DNA from: Nematostella vectensis | Taxonomy: Eukaryota; Cnidaria; Anthozoa; Actiniaria; Edwardsiidae | Direction: 5' to 3' | Length of the DNA: 64,000 nucleotides | NCBI RefSeq assembly: GCF_932526225.1 | Contig: NC_064036.1 | Span: 8,685,519-8,749,518, forward strand | Part shown: positions 43,801-58,800 of the stretch, piece by piece | Layout: each line of letters starts with the position of its first letter | Numbering within the stretch: the stretch's first letter is position 1 | Position numbers and translations under genes: made by a program | Notes under the pieces: generated by a model | What the model was told of the DNA's origin: nothing | The model's input: only the letters and a program-made list of their open reading frames with translations | Databases searched by the model: none

Positions 43801-46800
43801 CAAACTTTTATTTAAGTTCTGCCTTAAACAACACCACAGAATTGATCAAAATAGCGACCCATATCAATTTTTCATTTCGTTAAAAAAAACTTCTGATATA
43901 GGTTTTTTTTCTCAGCAACGACTACTGAACTTCCAACAACACCAGGTAGGCAAATCGCTTATTGATATTTATATACACTAGGAGGCGCCTGATTTCAACA
44001 TTGCATATTTTCCTTGAAATCATATTCTACCTTTTTTACCAATTACGTTATATTTTCCTTAAAAAAATTATCTGTCATTGTACAGAGAAGGCTGTTGTCA
44101 AAACTAACTGTTGCCCTTTAATCAGATCCATGTGCTGGCTTTAGCTGCGATTCACCACCGTACTCGACATGTAAAGTTCAGGATGACGGCAAACCATCTT
44201 GCGTGTGTCCACCCAAATGCGAGAAAGTCTACGACCCTGTCTATGGATCAGATGGAAAGAATTACGACAACGAGTGCGAGCTTAAACGGGCAGCTTGCAC
44301 AACCAACAAACGTATTATCTTGGCCGGCAGAGGACGTGTCCGTAAGTAATGTTCTTATATGTTTTGAAGAGGATAAATTGTGACTTTATCCTTTCTTTGT
44401 GATGCACAATAACTAATTTGCTCCATTTTTAGCAACCACAAAATCACTGCCAACTACAACACCTCTACCAACTGAAGGTAGTTTTGATTGCTTCGTTAAC
44501 GAAAATATATCAGCCAAACTTTTATTTAAGTTCTGCCTTAAACAACACCACAGAAGGGATCAAAATAGCGACCCATATCAATTTTTCATTTCGTTAAAAA
44601 AAAACTTCTGATATAGGTTTTTTTTTTCTCAGCAACGACTACTGAACTTCCAACAACACCAGGTAGGCAAATCGCTTATTGATATTTATATACATTAGGA
44701 GGCGCCTGATTTCAACATTGCATATTTTCCTTGAAATCATATTCTACCTTTTTTACCAATTACGTTATATTTTCCTTAAAAAAATTATCTGTCATTGTAC
44801 AGAGAAGGCTGTTGTCAAAACTAACTGTTGCCCTTTAATCAGATCCATGTGCTGGCTTTAGCTGCGATTCACCACCGTACTCGACATGTAAAGTTCAGGA
44901 TGACGGCAAACCATCTTGCGTGTGTCCACCCAAATGCGAGAAAGTCTACGACCCTGTCTATGGATCAGATGGAAAGAATTACGACAACGAGTGCGAGCTT
45001 AAACGGGCAGCTTGCACAACCAACAAACGCATTATCTTGGCCGGCAGTAAGTAGAGTTCCTATATATGTTTATTACATGATTGACACATTTTGCATTGTT
45101 CTTGAAAGTCCTTTATTTCACTAGAATACCTATGAAAAATTTCAATCTTAAAGAACGGGGAAGGCTTGATGTATCAGCAGGAAAAAAGGGGCTTTGATAT
45201 GAGCTCGTTAAATATGAATGCAGTTAATAGAATACTTATGAGGAGGAGTAGGTTTAAAGTAGATATTAACCGTGAATACTAATAAAGGACCATCATATTA
45301 AACCTTGAGTAGAAATGAGCAAAAATACCACTTTTTCGCCGCAGATTTACAGTATGATTACAAGAACGATTGAATATTAATAATGCATCGATTTAGTTGT
45401 CAGGAAAGCAAAATTTGTATTTGTAACCCTCGATATTTAACAATAAGTTCAGCCAAAATTAAATTTGTAATTTTGGAAAATTATTCCACCGGCAGAGTTA
45501 GGCTGTGGTGTGTCTATCTGAGGCGTCTACTCACTCGTTCCGCTTGTTTATTGTCGTCGACAATGACAGATCTTGAAAATTGATATTTGGCGTAATAAAA
45601 ATAAGTCGCTCTTCTTCGCTGTCAGTGAGCTCCATTCTCGCAGCGTGCTCACACTGAAACTCCAAGTTACGAAAATTTTGCAATTCAACTCCACCTTTGA
45701 GAATGTAGTCCGTGTATGGGGCAGCCTTTCTCCGTCTAAATGTTCATTTTGATTATGTACAGTATTAATCTAATGCGCTTTTCAAATTTGTGCAATCAAC
45801 CCCCTTCTCACCTGGGTTTTCTTGCAGGTCGATAATAACCTGAACCTTGATTGTTTTTTTTTTCCAAAAAAAAGTTAACTATTATTGCATTTTTCCCCAG
45901 TCTTCTTTCTTTAAAATTGTTATTTACTAGGTATAGATCATGTAATAAGTTAGTTAAATACCTCGGACGCCGGACGTTCGCGGTATAACAGCCTTTGGGC
46001 TGCGCTGTTATGCTGTTATCCGGCGGACTGCCTCCTTCCTCGGTATTTAACCCGATAAAATGTGACTTTATCATTTCTGTGCCATTCATAATCACTATTT
46101 CATTCCATTTTCAGCAACCACAACACCACTGCCAACTACAACACCTCTACCAACAACTGCAGGTAGTTTTTGATTGCCCTTCAATAGCGAAAATATATCA
46201 GCCTAACTCTTGTTTGAGTTCTGCCTTAAACAAAACCACAGAAGCAATCAAACTCAGGACCGATGTAAAATTTTAATTTCGTTAAAAAAACTTTTGACAT
46301 AAGTGTGTTTTTTTTTTCAGCAACGACTGTTGCACTTCCAACAACACCAGGTAGGCAAATCGCTTATTGATATCTATATACACTAGGAGGCGCTTGATTT
46401 TAACATTGCATATTTTTGTTATTATTTTACAGTTGAGTGCAAGGGAATCGTTGATTTGGCGTTTTTGGTAGACTCCTCTGGTAGTATCGGACGCAGAAAC
46501 TGGGTCAAGATGAAGGCCTTTGTGAATAGTGTCATCAAGGAGTTCACTGTTGGACCCGATGGAAATCACATGGCCGCCGTCGTATACAGCACAGGGGCAG
46601 AAGTAGCATTCGACTTTAACTCTTTGCAAGGTTCACAAATTACTGTAGAGGGCTATAAGACATTTGTGGACCGCATGCGACACCAGCGAGGATACACATT
46701 TATTGACAAGGCGCTCGCTTTAGCAAACGAGCAGGTCTTCACTACCGCTAGGGGAATGAGAACCAATGTTGCGAAGGTGAATCAGTGGGTTTGATATCCA

Positions 46801-49800
46801 TCTCATACATTATTCGATGTATCTTCCTTATTATAATTTTTATACATTGAATGCATTGTACATTTACAGGTTGCAATTGTTATAACTGACGGCATCCAAA
46901 CCAAAGATCAAGGTCCCTTCACCCAGCTTGATAGAGCTGCTCAACCCATCAAGGAGAAGGGAGTGAATATCTACGCTCTTGGAATCGGCACAAATCTGGA
47001 CTTGCCCGACTTGAAGCGCATGGCTAGCTCTGCTGATAACGTGCTCACGGCTGAATCCTTTGACGACTTGTTGATTGTGATTGATGAGATCAAATCCAAG
47101 ATCTGCCTCCAAGGTAATTCCTTTTTTTTTTTCCGTTTTTGTAAGCCCTACTTAACTGCAATAGATCTTGCTTTGAATTTGTTTTTTCGTGGATCTCTGT
47201 TTGCTCGAACTAAATGTATTCTAAAATGTTTGCAGTCCCTGTTGGAACACTCCCACCAACAACGTTAGCAGCCCCGACGACAACCCAAGCACCAACAACA
47301 GGTGAGGTCTTGGGAATCCAGCGATCACAGGATAATTTCAAGTTTTGGCGAAATCTGATTGCTCATCTTTTTATTCTGCGTTGTAGCTGATCCATGTGCT
47401 GGCTTCAACTGCGATTCACCACCGTACTCGACATGTGAAGTTCAGGATGACGGCAAACCAGCTTGCGTGTGTCCACCCAAATGCGAGAAAGTCTACGACC
47501 CCGTCTATGGATCAGATGGAAAGAATTACGACAACGAGTGCGAGCTTAAACGGGCAGCTTGCACAACCAACAAACGTATTATCTTGGCCGACAGAGGACG
47601 TGTCCGTAAGTAATGTTCTTATATGTTTTGAAGAGGATAAATTGTGACTTTATCCTTTCTTTGTGATGCACAATAACTAATTTGCTCCATTTTTAGCAAC
47701 CACAAAATCACTGCCAACTACAACACCTCTACCAACAACTGAAGGTAGTTTTGATTGCTTCGTTAACGAAAATATATCAGCCAAACTTTTATTTAAGTTC
47801 TGCCTTAAACAACACCACAGAAGGGATCAAAATAGCGACCCATATCAATTTTTCATTTCGTTAAAAAAAAACTTCTGATATAGGTTTTTTTTTTCTCAGC
47901 AACGACTACTGAACTTCCAACAACACCAGGTAGGCAAATCGCTTATTGATATTTATATACATTAGGAGGCGCCTGATTTCAACATTGCATATTTTCCTTG
48001 AAATCATATTCTACCTTTTTTACCAATTACGTTATATTTTCCTTAAAAAAATTATCTGTCATTGTACAGAGAAGGCTGTTGTCAAAACTAACTGTTGCCC
48101 TTTAATCAGATCCATGTGCTGGCTTTAGCTGCGATTCACCACCGTACTCGACATGTAAAGTTCAGGATGACGGCAAACCATCTTGCGTGTGTCCACCCAA
48201 ATGCGAGAAAGTCTACGACCCTGTCTATGGATCAGATGGAAAGAATTACGACAACGAGTGCGAGCTTAAACGGGCAGCTTGCACAACCAACAAACGCATT
48301 ATCTTGGCCGGCAGAGGACGTGTTCGTAAGTAGAGTTCCTATATATGTTTATTACATGATTGACACATTTTGCATTGTTCTTGAAAGTCCTTTATTTCAC
48401 TAGAATACCTATGAAAAATTTCAATCTTAAAGAACGGGGAAGGCTTGATGTATCAGCAGGAAAAAAGGGGCTTTGATATGAGCTCGTTAAATATGAATGC
48501 AGTTAATAGAATACTTATGAGGAGGAGTAGGTTTAAAGTAGATATTAACCGTGAATACTTATAAAGGACCATCATATTAAACCTTGAGTAGAAATGAGCA
48601 AAAATACCACTTTTTCGCCGCAGATTTACAGTATGATTACAAGAACGATTGAATATTAATAATGCATCGATTTAGTTGTCAGGAAAGCAAAATTTGTATT
48701 TGTAACCCTCGATATTTAACAATAAGTTCAGCCAAAATTAAATTTGTAATTTTGGAAAATTATTCCACCGGCAGAGTTAGGCTGTGGTGTGTCTATCTGA
48801 GGCGTCTACTCACTCGTTCCGCTTGTTTATTGTCGTCGACAATGACAGATCTTGAAAATTGATATTTGGCGTAATAAAAATAAGTCGCTCTTCTTCGCTG
48901 TCAGTGAGCTCCATTCTCGCAGCGTGCTCACACTGAAACTCCAAGTTACGAAAATTTTGCAATTCAACTCCACCTTTGAGAATGTAGTCCGTGTATGGGG
49001 CAGCCTTTCTCCGTCTAAATGTTCATTTTGATTATGTACAGTATTAATCTAATGCGCTTTTCAAATTTGTGCAATCAACCCCCTTCTCACCTGGGTTTTC
49101 TTGCAGGTCGATAATAACCTGAACCTTGATTGTTTTTTTTTTTTTCCAAAAAAAAGTTAACTATTTTTGCATTTTTCCCCAGTCTTCTTTCTTTAAAATT
49201 GTTATTTACTAGGTATAGATCATGTAATAAGTTAGTTAAATACCTCGGACGCCGGACGTTCGCGGTATAACAGCCTTTGGGCTGCGCTGTTATGCTGTTA
49301 TCCGGCGGACTGCCTCCTTCCTCGGTATTTAACCCGATAAAATGTGACTTTATCATTTCTGTGCCATTCATAATCACTATTTCATTCCATTTTCAGCAAC
49401 CACAACACCACTGCCAACTACAACACCTCTACCAACAACTGCAGGTAGTTTTTGATTGCCCTTCAATAGCGAAAATATATCAGCCTAACTCTTGTTTGAG
49501 TTCTGCCTTAAACAAAACCACAGAAGCAATCAAACTCAGGACCGATGTAAAATTTTAATTTCGTTAAAAAAACTTTTGACATAAGTGTGTTTTTTTTTTT
49601 CAGCAACGACTGTTGCACTTCCAACAACACCAGGTAGGCAAATCGCTTATTGATATCTATATACACTAGGAGGCGCTTGATTTTAACATTGCATATTTTT
49701 GTTATTATTTTACAGTTGAGTGCAAGGGAATCGTTGATTTGGCGTTTTTGGTAGACTCCTCTGGTAGTATCGGACGCAGAAACTGGGTCAAGATGAAGGC

Positions 49801-52800
49801 CTTTGTGAATAGTGTCATCAAGGAGTTCACTGTTGGACCCGATGGAAATCACATGGCCGCCGTCGTATACAGCACAGGGGCAGAAGTAGCATTCGACTTT
49901 AACTCTTTGCAAGGTTCACAAATTACTGTAGAGGGCTATAAGACATTTGTGGACCGCATGCGACACCAGCGAGGATACACATTTATTGACAAGGCGCTCG
50001 CTTTAGCAAACGAGCAGGTCTTCACTACCGCTAAAGGAATGAGAACCAATGTTGCGAAGGTGAATCAGTGGATTTGATATCCATCTCATACATTATTCGA
50101 TGTATCTTCCTTATTATAATTTTTATACATTGAATGCATTGTACATTTACAGGTTGCAATTGTTATAACTGACGGCATCCAAACCAAAGATCAAGGTCCC
50201 TTCACCCAGCTTGATAGAGCTGCTCAACCCATCAAGGAGAAGGGAGTGAATATCTACGCTCTTGGAATCGGCACAAATCTGGACTTGCCCGACTTGAAGC
50301 GCATGGCTAGCTCTGCTGATAACGTGCTCACGGCTGAATCCTTTGACGACTTGTTGATTGTGATTGATGAGATCAAATCCAAGATCTGCCTCCAAGGTAA
50401 TTCCTTTTTTTTCTGTTTTTGTAAGCCCTACTTAACTGCAATAGATCTTGCTTTGAATTTGTTTTTTCGTGGATCTCTGTTTGCTCGAACTAAATGTATT
50501 CTAAAATGTTTGCAGTCCCTGTTGGAACACTCCCACCAACAACGTTAGCAGCCCCGACGACAACCCAAGCACCAACAACAGGTGAGGTCTTGGGAATCCA
50601 GCGATCACAGGATAATTTCAAGTTTTGGCGAAATCTGATTGCTCATCTTTTTATTCTGCGTTGTAGCTGATCCATGTGCTGGCTTCAACTGCGATTCACC
50701 ACCGTACTCGACATGTAAAGTTCAGGATGACGGCAAACCAGCTTGCGTGTGTCCACCCAAATGCGAGAAAGTCTACGACCCCGTCTATGGATCAGATGGA
50801 AAGAATTACGACAACGAGTGCGAGCTTAAACGGGCAGCTTGCACAACCAACAAACGTATTATCTTGGCCGGCAGAGGACGTGTCCGTAAGTAATGTTCTT
50901 ATATGTTTTGAAGAGGATAAATTGTGACTTTATCCTTTCTTTGTGATGCACAATAACTAATTTGCTCCATTTTCAGCAACCACAACACCACTGCCAACTA
51001 CAACACCTCCACCAACAACTGAAGGTAGTTTTGATTGCTTCGTTAACGAAAATATATCAGCCAAACTTTTATTTAAGTTCTGCCTTAAACAACACCACAG
51101 AAGGAATCAAAATAGCGACCCATATCAATTTTTCATCTCGTTAAAAAAACTTCTGATATAGGTTTTTTTTTCTCAGCAACGACTACTGAACTTCCAACAA
51201 CACCAGGTAGGCAAATCGCTTATTGATATTTATATACACTAGAAGGCGCTTGATTTTAACGTTGCATATTTTCCTTGAAATCATATTCTACTTTTTTTAC
51301 CAATTGCGTTTTATTTTCCTTAAAAAAATTATCTGTCATTGAACAGAGAAGGCTGTCGTCAAAACTAACTGTTGCCCTTTAATCAGATCCATGTGCTGGC
51401 TTTAGCTGCGATTCACCACCGTACTCGACATGTAAAGTTCAGGATGACGGCAAACCAGCTTGCGTGTGTCCACCCAAATGCGAGAAAGTCTACGACCCCG
51501 TCTATGGATCAGATGGAAAGAATTACGACAACGAGTGCGAGCTTAAACGGGCAGCTTGCACAACCAACAAACGCATTATCTTGGCCGGCAGAGGACGTGT
51601 CCGTAAGTAGAGTTCCTATATATGTTTCTTACATGATTGACACATTTTGCATTGTTCTTGAAAGTCCTTTATTTCACTAGAATACCTATGAAAAATTTCA
51701 ATCTTAAAGAACGGGGAAGGCTTGGTGTATCAGCAGGAAAAAAGGGGCTTTGATATGAGCTCATTAAATATGAATGAAGTTAATAGAATACTAATGAGGA
51801 GGAGTAGGTTTAAAGTAGATATTAACCGTGAATACTAATAAAGGACCATCATATTAAACCTTGAGTAGAAATGAGCAGAACTACCACTTTTTCGCCGCAG
51901 ATTTACAGTATGATTACAAGAACGATTGAATATTAATAATGCATCGATTTAGTTGTCCGGAAAACAAAATTTGTATTTGTAACCCTCGAAAATTAACAAA
52001 AAGTTCAGCCAAAATTAAATTTGCAATTTTGGAAAATTATTCCACCAGCAGAGTTAGGCTGTGGTGTGGCTATCTGAGGCGTCTACTCACTCGTTCCGCT
52101 TGTTCATTGTCGTCGACAATGACAGATCTTGAAAATTGATATTTGGCGTAATACAAATAAGTCGCTCTTCTTCGCTGTCAGTGAGCTCCATTCTCGCAGC
52201 GTGCTCACACTGAAACTCCAAGTTACGAAAATTTTGCAATTCAACTCAACCTTTGAGAATGTAGTCCGTGTATGGGGCAGCCTTTCTCTGTCTAAATGTT
52301 AATTTTGATTGTGTACAGTATTCATCTAATGTGCTTTTCAAATTTGTGCAATCAACCCCCTACTCTCCTGGGTTTTCTTGCAGGTCGATAATAACCTGAA
52401 CCTTGTTTGTTTTTTTCCCAAAAAAAGTTAACTATTATTGCATTTTGTCTTTTTTCCCCAGTCTTTTTTCTTTAAATTGTTATTTACTAAGTATAGATCA
52501 TGTAATAAGTTAGTTAAATACCTCGAACGTCGGACGTTCGCGGTATAACAGCCTTTGGGCTGCGCCGTTAGGCTGTTATCCGGCGAACTGCCTCCTTGCT
52601 CGGTATTTAACCCTTACTTAAGAAGATAAAATGTGACTTTATCATTTCTGTGCCATTCATAATCACTATTTCATTCCATTTTCAGCAACCACAACACCAC
52701 TGCCAACTACAACACCTCTACCAACAACTGCAGGTAGTTTTTGATTGCCCTTCAATAGCGAAAATATATCAGCCTAACTCTTGTTTGAGTTCTGCCTTAA

Positions 52801-55800
52801 ACAAAACCACAGAAGCAATTAAAATCAGGACCGATGTAAATTTTTAATTTCGTTAAAAAAAAACTTTTGACATAAGTGTGTTTTTTTTTTCAGCAACGAC
52901 TGTTGCACTTCCAACAACACCAGGTACGCAAATCGCTTATTGATATCTATATACACTAGGAGGCGCTTGATTTTAACATTCCATATTTTTGTTATTATTT
53001 AACAGTTGAGTGCAAGGGAATCGTTGATTTGGCGTTTTTGGTAGACTCCTCTGGTAGTATCGGACGCAGAAACTGGGTCAAGATGAAGGCCTTTGTGAAT
53101 AGTGTCATCAAGGAGTTCACTGTTGGACCCGATGGAAATCACATGGCCGCCGTCGTATACAGCACAGAGGCAGAAGTAGCATTCGACTTTAACTCTTTGC
53201 AAGGTTCACAAATTACTGTAGAGGGCTATAAGACATTTGTGGACCGCATGCGACACCAGCGAGGATACACATTTATTGACAAGGCGCTCGCTTTAGCAAA
53301 CGAGCAGGTCTTCACTACCGCTAAAGGAATGAGAACCAATGTTGCGAAGGTGAATCAGTGGATTTGATATCCATCTCATACATTATTCGATGTATCTTCC
53401 TTATTATAATTTTTATACATTGAATGCATTGTACATTTACAGGTTGCAGTTGTTATAACTGACGGCATCCAAACCAAAGATCAAGGTCCCTTCACCCAGC
53501 TTGACAGAGCTTCTCAACCCATCAAGGAGAAGGGTGTGAATATCTACGCTCTTGGAATCGGCACAGATCTTGACTTGCCCGACTTGAAGCGCATGGCTAG
53601 CTCTGCTGACAACGTGCTCACGGCTAAATCCTTTGACGATTTGCTGATTGTTATTGATGAGATCAAGTCAAAGGTTTGCCTCGATGGTAAGTGCTTCTTT
53701 CTGAAATATTTTATTGGACTTGTCTTTAAGCCATTTCTAGTATGAATTTTAACAGCACAGATTTATGTTCTTATCTACATGCAAAACAAAAATATGCCAT
53801 AATGAAGATTATGTTAAGCATCATCAGTCCGGTTTATGTTTTTCTTATGTCTACCCCTGTATCTTATTATGATTGCTGTTTGCATATTTAGTACCAGTGG
53901 GGACATTACCGCCATTACCAACGACCACACAAATATTGCCGACGACACCAGGTATGAAGAATCAATGGCACACGCTTCCCTCTTTTTCATCTTGCGATAT
54001 TATTCTTGATTAATCTTAGAGTCCTATACAAGCCCTTTGCACTTAAATTGTTTTGAGTTATCAAAATTTGATTTTGTTGGATTGAAAGCCTTTTGAAGCC
54101 ATCTGAAGCAATCCACATTTTTTTAACGTAGCTAATCTGTCCTCGTTTAGGATATTTAATGTTTGAGAAGAGATGAATTGTTTGATTGATTGACGTATTT
54201 TCGCTTTTAGCAAAATGCGATGGGGTCGTAGACTTGAGTTTCATTGTCGACTCTTCTGGCAGTATTGGGCGAAGAAACTGGGACAAGATGAAAGCATTCT
54301 TGAAGGACTTTGTAAGAGCCTTCAATGTCGGACCTGATAAGAATCACGTGGCTGCAATTGCATACAGCACAGATGCAGAGGTGGTGTTCGACTTTAACCG
54401 TCTAAAAGGTTCCAGCGTGACTGTGTCGGCGTACGAATCTCTTCTCGATGGCATGCCACATCAAAAGGGTTTAACGTATATTGACAAAGCCTTGCTTCTA
54501 GCAGATTCAAGTATATTTAGGACTGCTGCCGGCATGCGTCCAAATGCGGTCAAGGTAATAATTTCACCAACGTGATCACCATAATCATTTTAACTAACCG
54601 TTAAAATCATTTTACCTTATAAGAGTGAAACGCTATTTTGTATTGAGAATGTCAGTGACCGACGGAATCAATAATAACGAAGTATCGCCATGTTACCGCT
54701 TTGCTTGATAATTGCTGTACCCTTCTAAAGACCTTATGTTTCTACTTTAGTTCGCAATCGTACTGACAGATGGTCAGCAGACTAAAGACAGAGGACCTTA
54801 CACTGCTCTTGACGTGGCATCTCAGCCGTTAAAGGATAGGGGAGTACATGTATATTCTGTCGGCATCGGTCTTGACGTCGATATCTTTGAGCTCGCACAA
54901 ATTGCTTCAAAGGACGAGAACGTGTTCTCCGCTACATCATTCGACACATTGTCCGGACTAGGACAGCAGATACTTCAACATTTCTGCGCTTACTGTAAGT
55001 ACTCAAAGACTTAATTGTTGTAATAAGTTTATGTGACGAAAGTGATCAATTATTCATCTGTGTTCTGCTGTACACTTTATATTAACTACACTTTTCGTGC
55101 TACAGTGTCGACCTTACCGAAGCAGACAACCGGTGAGTCATTCATGTTTTGAAGTATTTCTCACTATGCGTTATCACACTGTGTGAATTGGCATAATTCA
55201 ATCCCAACTTTGATTCTACAGCACATGTTTTGTCAACTTCCCCTCAGCCAACGAGCTTAGCTCCTCTTGTTGGGGGTAAGTAAGAGTATTTTTCTTCACT
55301 GCAATTGCTGGCCTAAGCCTGATGACATTTGTTTTCTGTTTTAGCGCCGGGATCTCTGGATGTCGGTATTGTGGCTGATTCCTCTGAGGACATTTCACCT
55401 GAAGACTGGGACAAAATCAAGAGATTTATGAGAACATTTGTTGGCAGGTTCCCTAAAGTTTCTTCTAGCCCAGATGGCACGCGTTTTGGTCTTATCAGCT
55501 ATTCTGAGAATCCCGCAGTCCACTTTGACTTCCGGGCGCTTGAAGGTTCGCGGCTGAACACCGGAGAAGTACAAAAACTTGTAGACAGCACCCCGCGACG
55601 CCCTGGCGCCACAAGGAGACTTGATCGTGCACTTTATATGGCAGAGACAGACCTGTTCAGCAACAAAGGTGGAGCCAGACAAGGCTCGCAAAAGGTATCT
55701 GTCTGTGAAAATATTTAACAACACCCAATCCCGTAAAACTTCATAACAAACTAGTCTGAGCTTACTTGTCTGCACTATTCTTGTTTTTTCACCCTTAATA

Positions 55801-58800
55801 TACAAATATATAGTTTGTTATCTTTTCAAAACGTCGTGTGCATCAAGGTTTAGCGAATCCATTGCTATCTTCTGGCTATGTTTTACTTTTATAACATTTT
55901 GTGACGAAAATGTTTTATGAATATTTTTAAAAAAAGGATTTTATGACAAAAATGTCTTATGATTGAAAATATGCAAGTAATTTAGTAAGGAAAGAATCCT
56001 CGGGTATGTGTGCATGATGGAGTTGCAACACATATAGCTAGGAATGTTTATAGACCGTGCATTGGGATTTGCTTTCAGTATTTGCTGGTTATGGTGACAG
56101 CCCCACAAGGAACAGATAAACCTTACACAGAACCATCCGAGATAGCCAAGCGCCTCCAAGCAAATGGTGTCAGGATTTACCCAGTAGCTATCGGAAATGT
56201 GAAACAGTCGGAAGTCCTGGGACTAACGCCCCACGCGGATGATGTTGTCTATGCCCCAGGGTATACAGAGCTACAGCCGAAAGCTGCTAGCTTGGCACCG
56301 GCTCTTCAGAAAGGTAGTGTTTGTCATTGCCCTTTCACCAACATTTTTCATATGGAAAGCAGGTGGACTTTACAATACCTCGATTTAACTATACCTTAAA
56401 TAATACTGGTAAAAATAAGTCAATTAAATGGATACCAAACGCCCAGTTTGAATTTAGTACTCAAATCCCACTTTAATTTACATCTCACGACGAAAGGAAC
56501 GGAATTTAAATGTGTTCTATCATGCTGTTTTGTTAAAATCGGCCATTTTACCAACGTAGAAGTGATGTTCATATTGTGCGTGTAATTGGCTGCTCACTTA
56601 TCGTACCATCACCTTTAGGGTTGGAACATTGGATATTTCTTTTGCCTTTCAGAACTTTTATATGTCTTTTATTTTTTTCCCCTATAAGGGTCATTGTTGG
56701 TTTTCGATATTATGCCCCTGATCGATCAGAATTACTGAATTCCAAAGTTCATGAATTATTACGCCACTACAATGAATTATTACGCCTATTTACCCCCGTT
56801 GTTCTTAAGATCAAGTAGTTTCTCTTATGTATAGTATTTTTTATTAAGAATTGTGATTTTCGTGTTATTTGTTGATCATACAATACCCATGCTCTAAATA
56901 TTTATGAGTATGCTTTATAAACGTCTTTTTCGTGCCATGTCTTTTGTTTTATTGACTACTTATACAATTCCCTTACCCTTCAGATCGACCTGTATCCTTT
57001 ATGGACGTGGTGTTTCTGGTTGACTCGTCAGTTACTGTTGACTGGCGTAGCATGCTTGCCTTCGCCAAATCTTTCTTACGCTGGTTCTACATTACCCCTG
57101 ATGACACACACGTCGCCTTTGTATCATATAGTGATGGTGCAGACATCGCCTTCTCGTTCCCTATAATTCGGCCAGGCCAGCGCTACAGTGTAGATGATGT
57201 ACGCTCATTTATTGATCGTGCTAGATGGCTCAGGGGTATACAGAGGAATCTCTATGCTGGATTACAGTTGGTGCCTACTGTCTTCTCAAAACAATATGGT
57301 GGCAGACCTGAAGCGAGAAAGGTATAATTGTCATTATCGATTTTAATTTTATTTTTACGGTCAACGATGATTCCCTTACCATTTTATGAGGTCTCGTCTA
57401 AGGTTTGGTTTAAGGGCTTTGTTTTCAAAAGAAAAAAATGGGTATATTTGCACACAAAAAAACTCCAAACAAATCATTTGTTTCGTCGCTATGGCATGTA
57501 GCACGGCATACATTTCAATTCTTGTAAAATATTGCTATCTTTGCGCGTGCTGAAATTGAAGTCCGTGAAAAATGAGCCGCATATCTGTTGAAAAATGCAG
57601 GGAGCTTCCGAAGACGCTCCGGTTGACATGCGTCTCATCTTTTCTTGCGTCCTTCATTAAGACTCGTATATTAGTTGATCACAACAGTGTGCTCATGGAG
57701 GGAAGAGACTTGTGTATACCTTTTTTCAGTTCTTGATAAAGGTTTTCCTTCCAATGCCTATCTGGGAGTGTAATATCTTTACCCTCCACACTTTGTCCTT
57801 ACATTTGTTTTTTCCCCTAGATTCTGCTGATATTCACGGGGGGATCCTGGGCGCCGCAGTACCGGTCCTTCCGCCAGAGAAGCCTGAACCAATTAAAGAA
57901 CAGCGAAGTTGAGGTTTTCACCATGGGCATTGGGAGAGGTATTAACAAACCACAACTAAATGAAGCTGCAAGCAGGCCAAACAACGTCTTCACCGCTCCA
58001 TCATACGCTGAAATGCCCAAGGAGGAACGACCTTTGGTCGAAACCATAGTATTCGGCTGTAAGTCGCTTTTCGAAATACCTTTTGTTTTGAATACCAGAG
58101 GTGGTGATGTGGCACAATCTCTGTATTGGAAGAAGGCACTTACTATACCTGTATCTTAACCTTGCCTTCTTCTTTTCTTCAGCGACAAAGCGTGATCAGC
58201 CTGTCGATTACTCTGGCGCGCTGGATGTAGGAATCCTAGTTGATTCCTCTGAGGACATTAGCCCTCAAAACTGGCAACAGATCATCGCTTATACCAAAGA
58301 CTTTGTTGGGCGATTCCCGAACGTCTCACCTTCTTCACAAGGCACTAGGTTTGGCCTGATCAGCTACGCAAACAACCCCGCCATCCATTTCAACTTTAAG
58401 GCCCTACAAGGTCAAGCAATCAGCACCAATGGCTTCCAAAGACTGATCGAGTCGACACCAAGACGTCCTGGCAGTGACAGGAGGATTGATCTGGCTTTGC
58501 AAATGGCCCAGAACGACCTCTTCAGCACCAACGGTGGAGCCCGCGAAGGTGCAAGGAGGGTAAGAAATTCGTCTCTACATTTGTTGAGTTTTCTAATAGC
58601 TCGCCATAATCACACGGACATTGTGTTTCCTGTTCTTGTAGTACCTCCTTGTTATCGTTACTGGGCCCCAGTGGACAAGTGGACAATACACAAGACCATC
58701 TGAAGTTGCAAAACAGTTGCGTGATTCCGGTTATAAAATCTACACAGTTGGTGTTGGAGGAAACTTCAGACGTCCCGAGGTGCGAGGCATGGCGAATGGA

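Noticed and set aside
45383-45583. ORF of 66 codons in the 1-kb intron, repeated at 48662 and 51939
   Set aside because: Present only because the intron is duplicated; the third copy accumulates amino-acid changes and no domain is recognisable.
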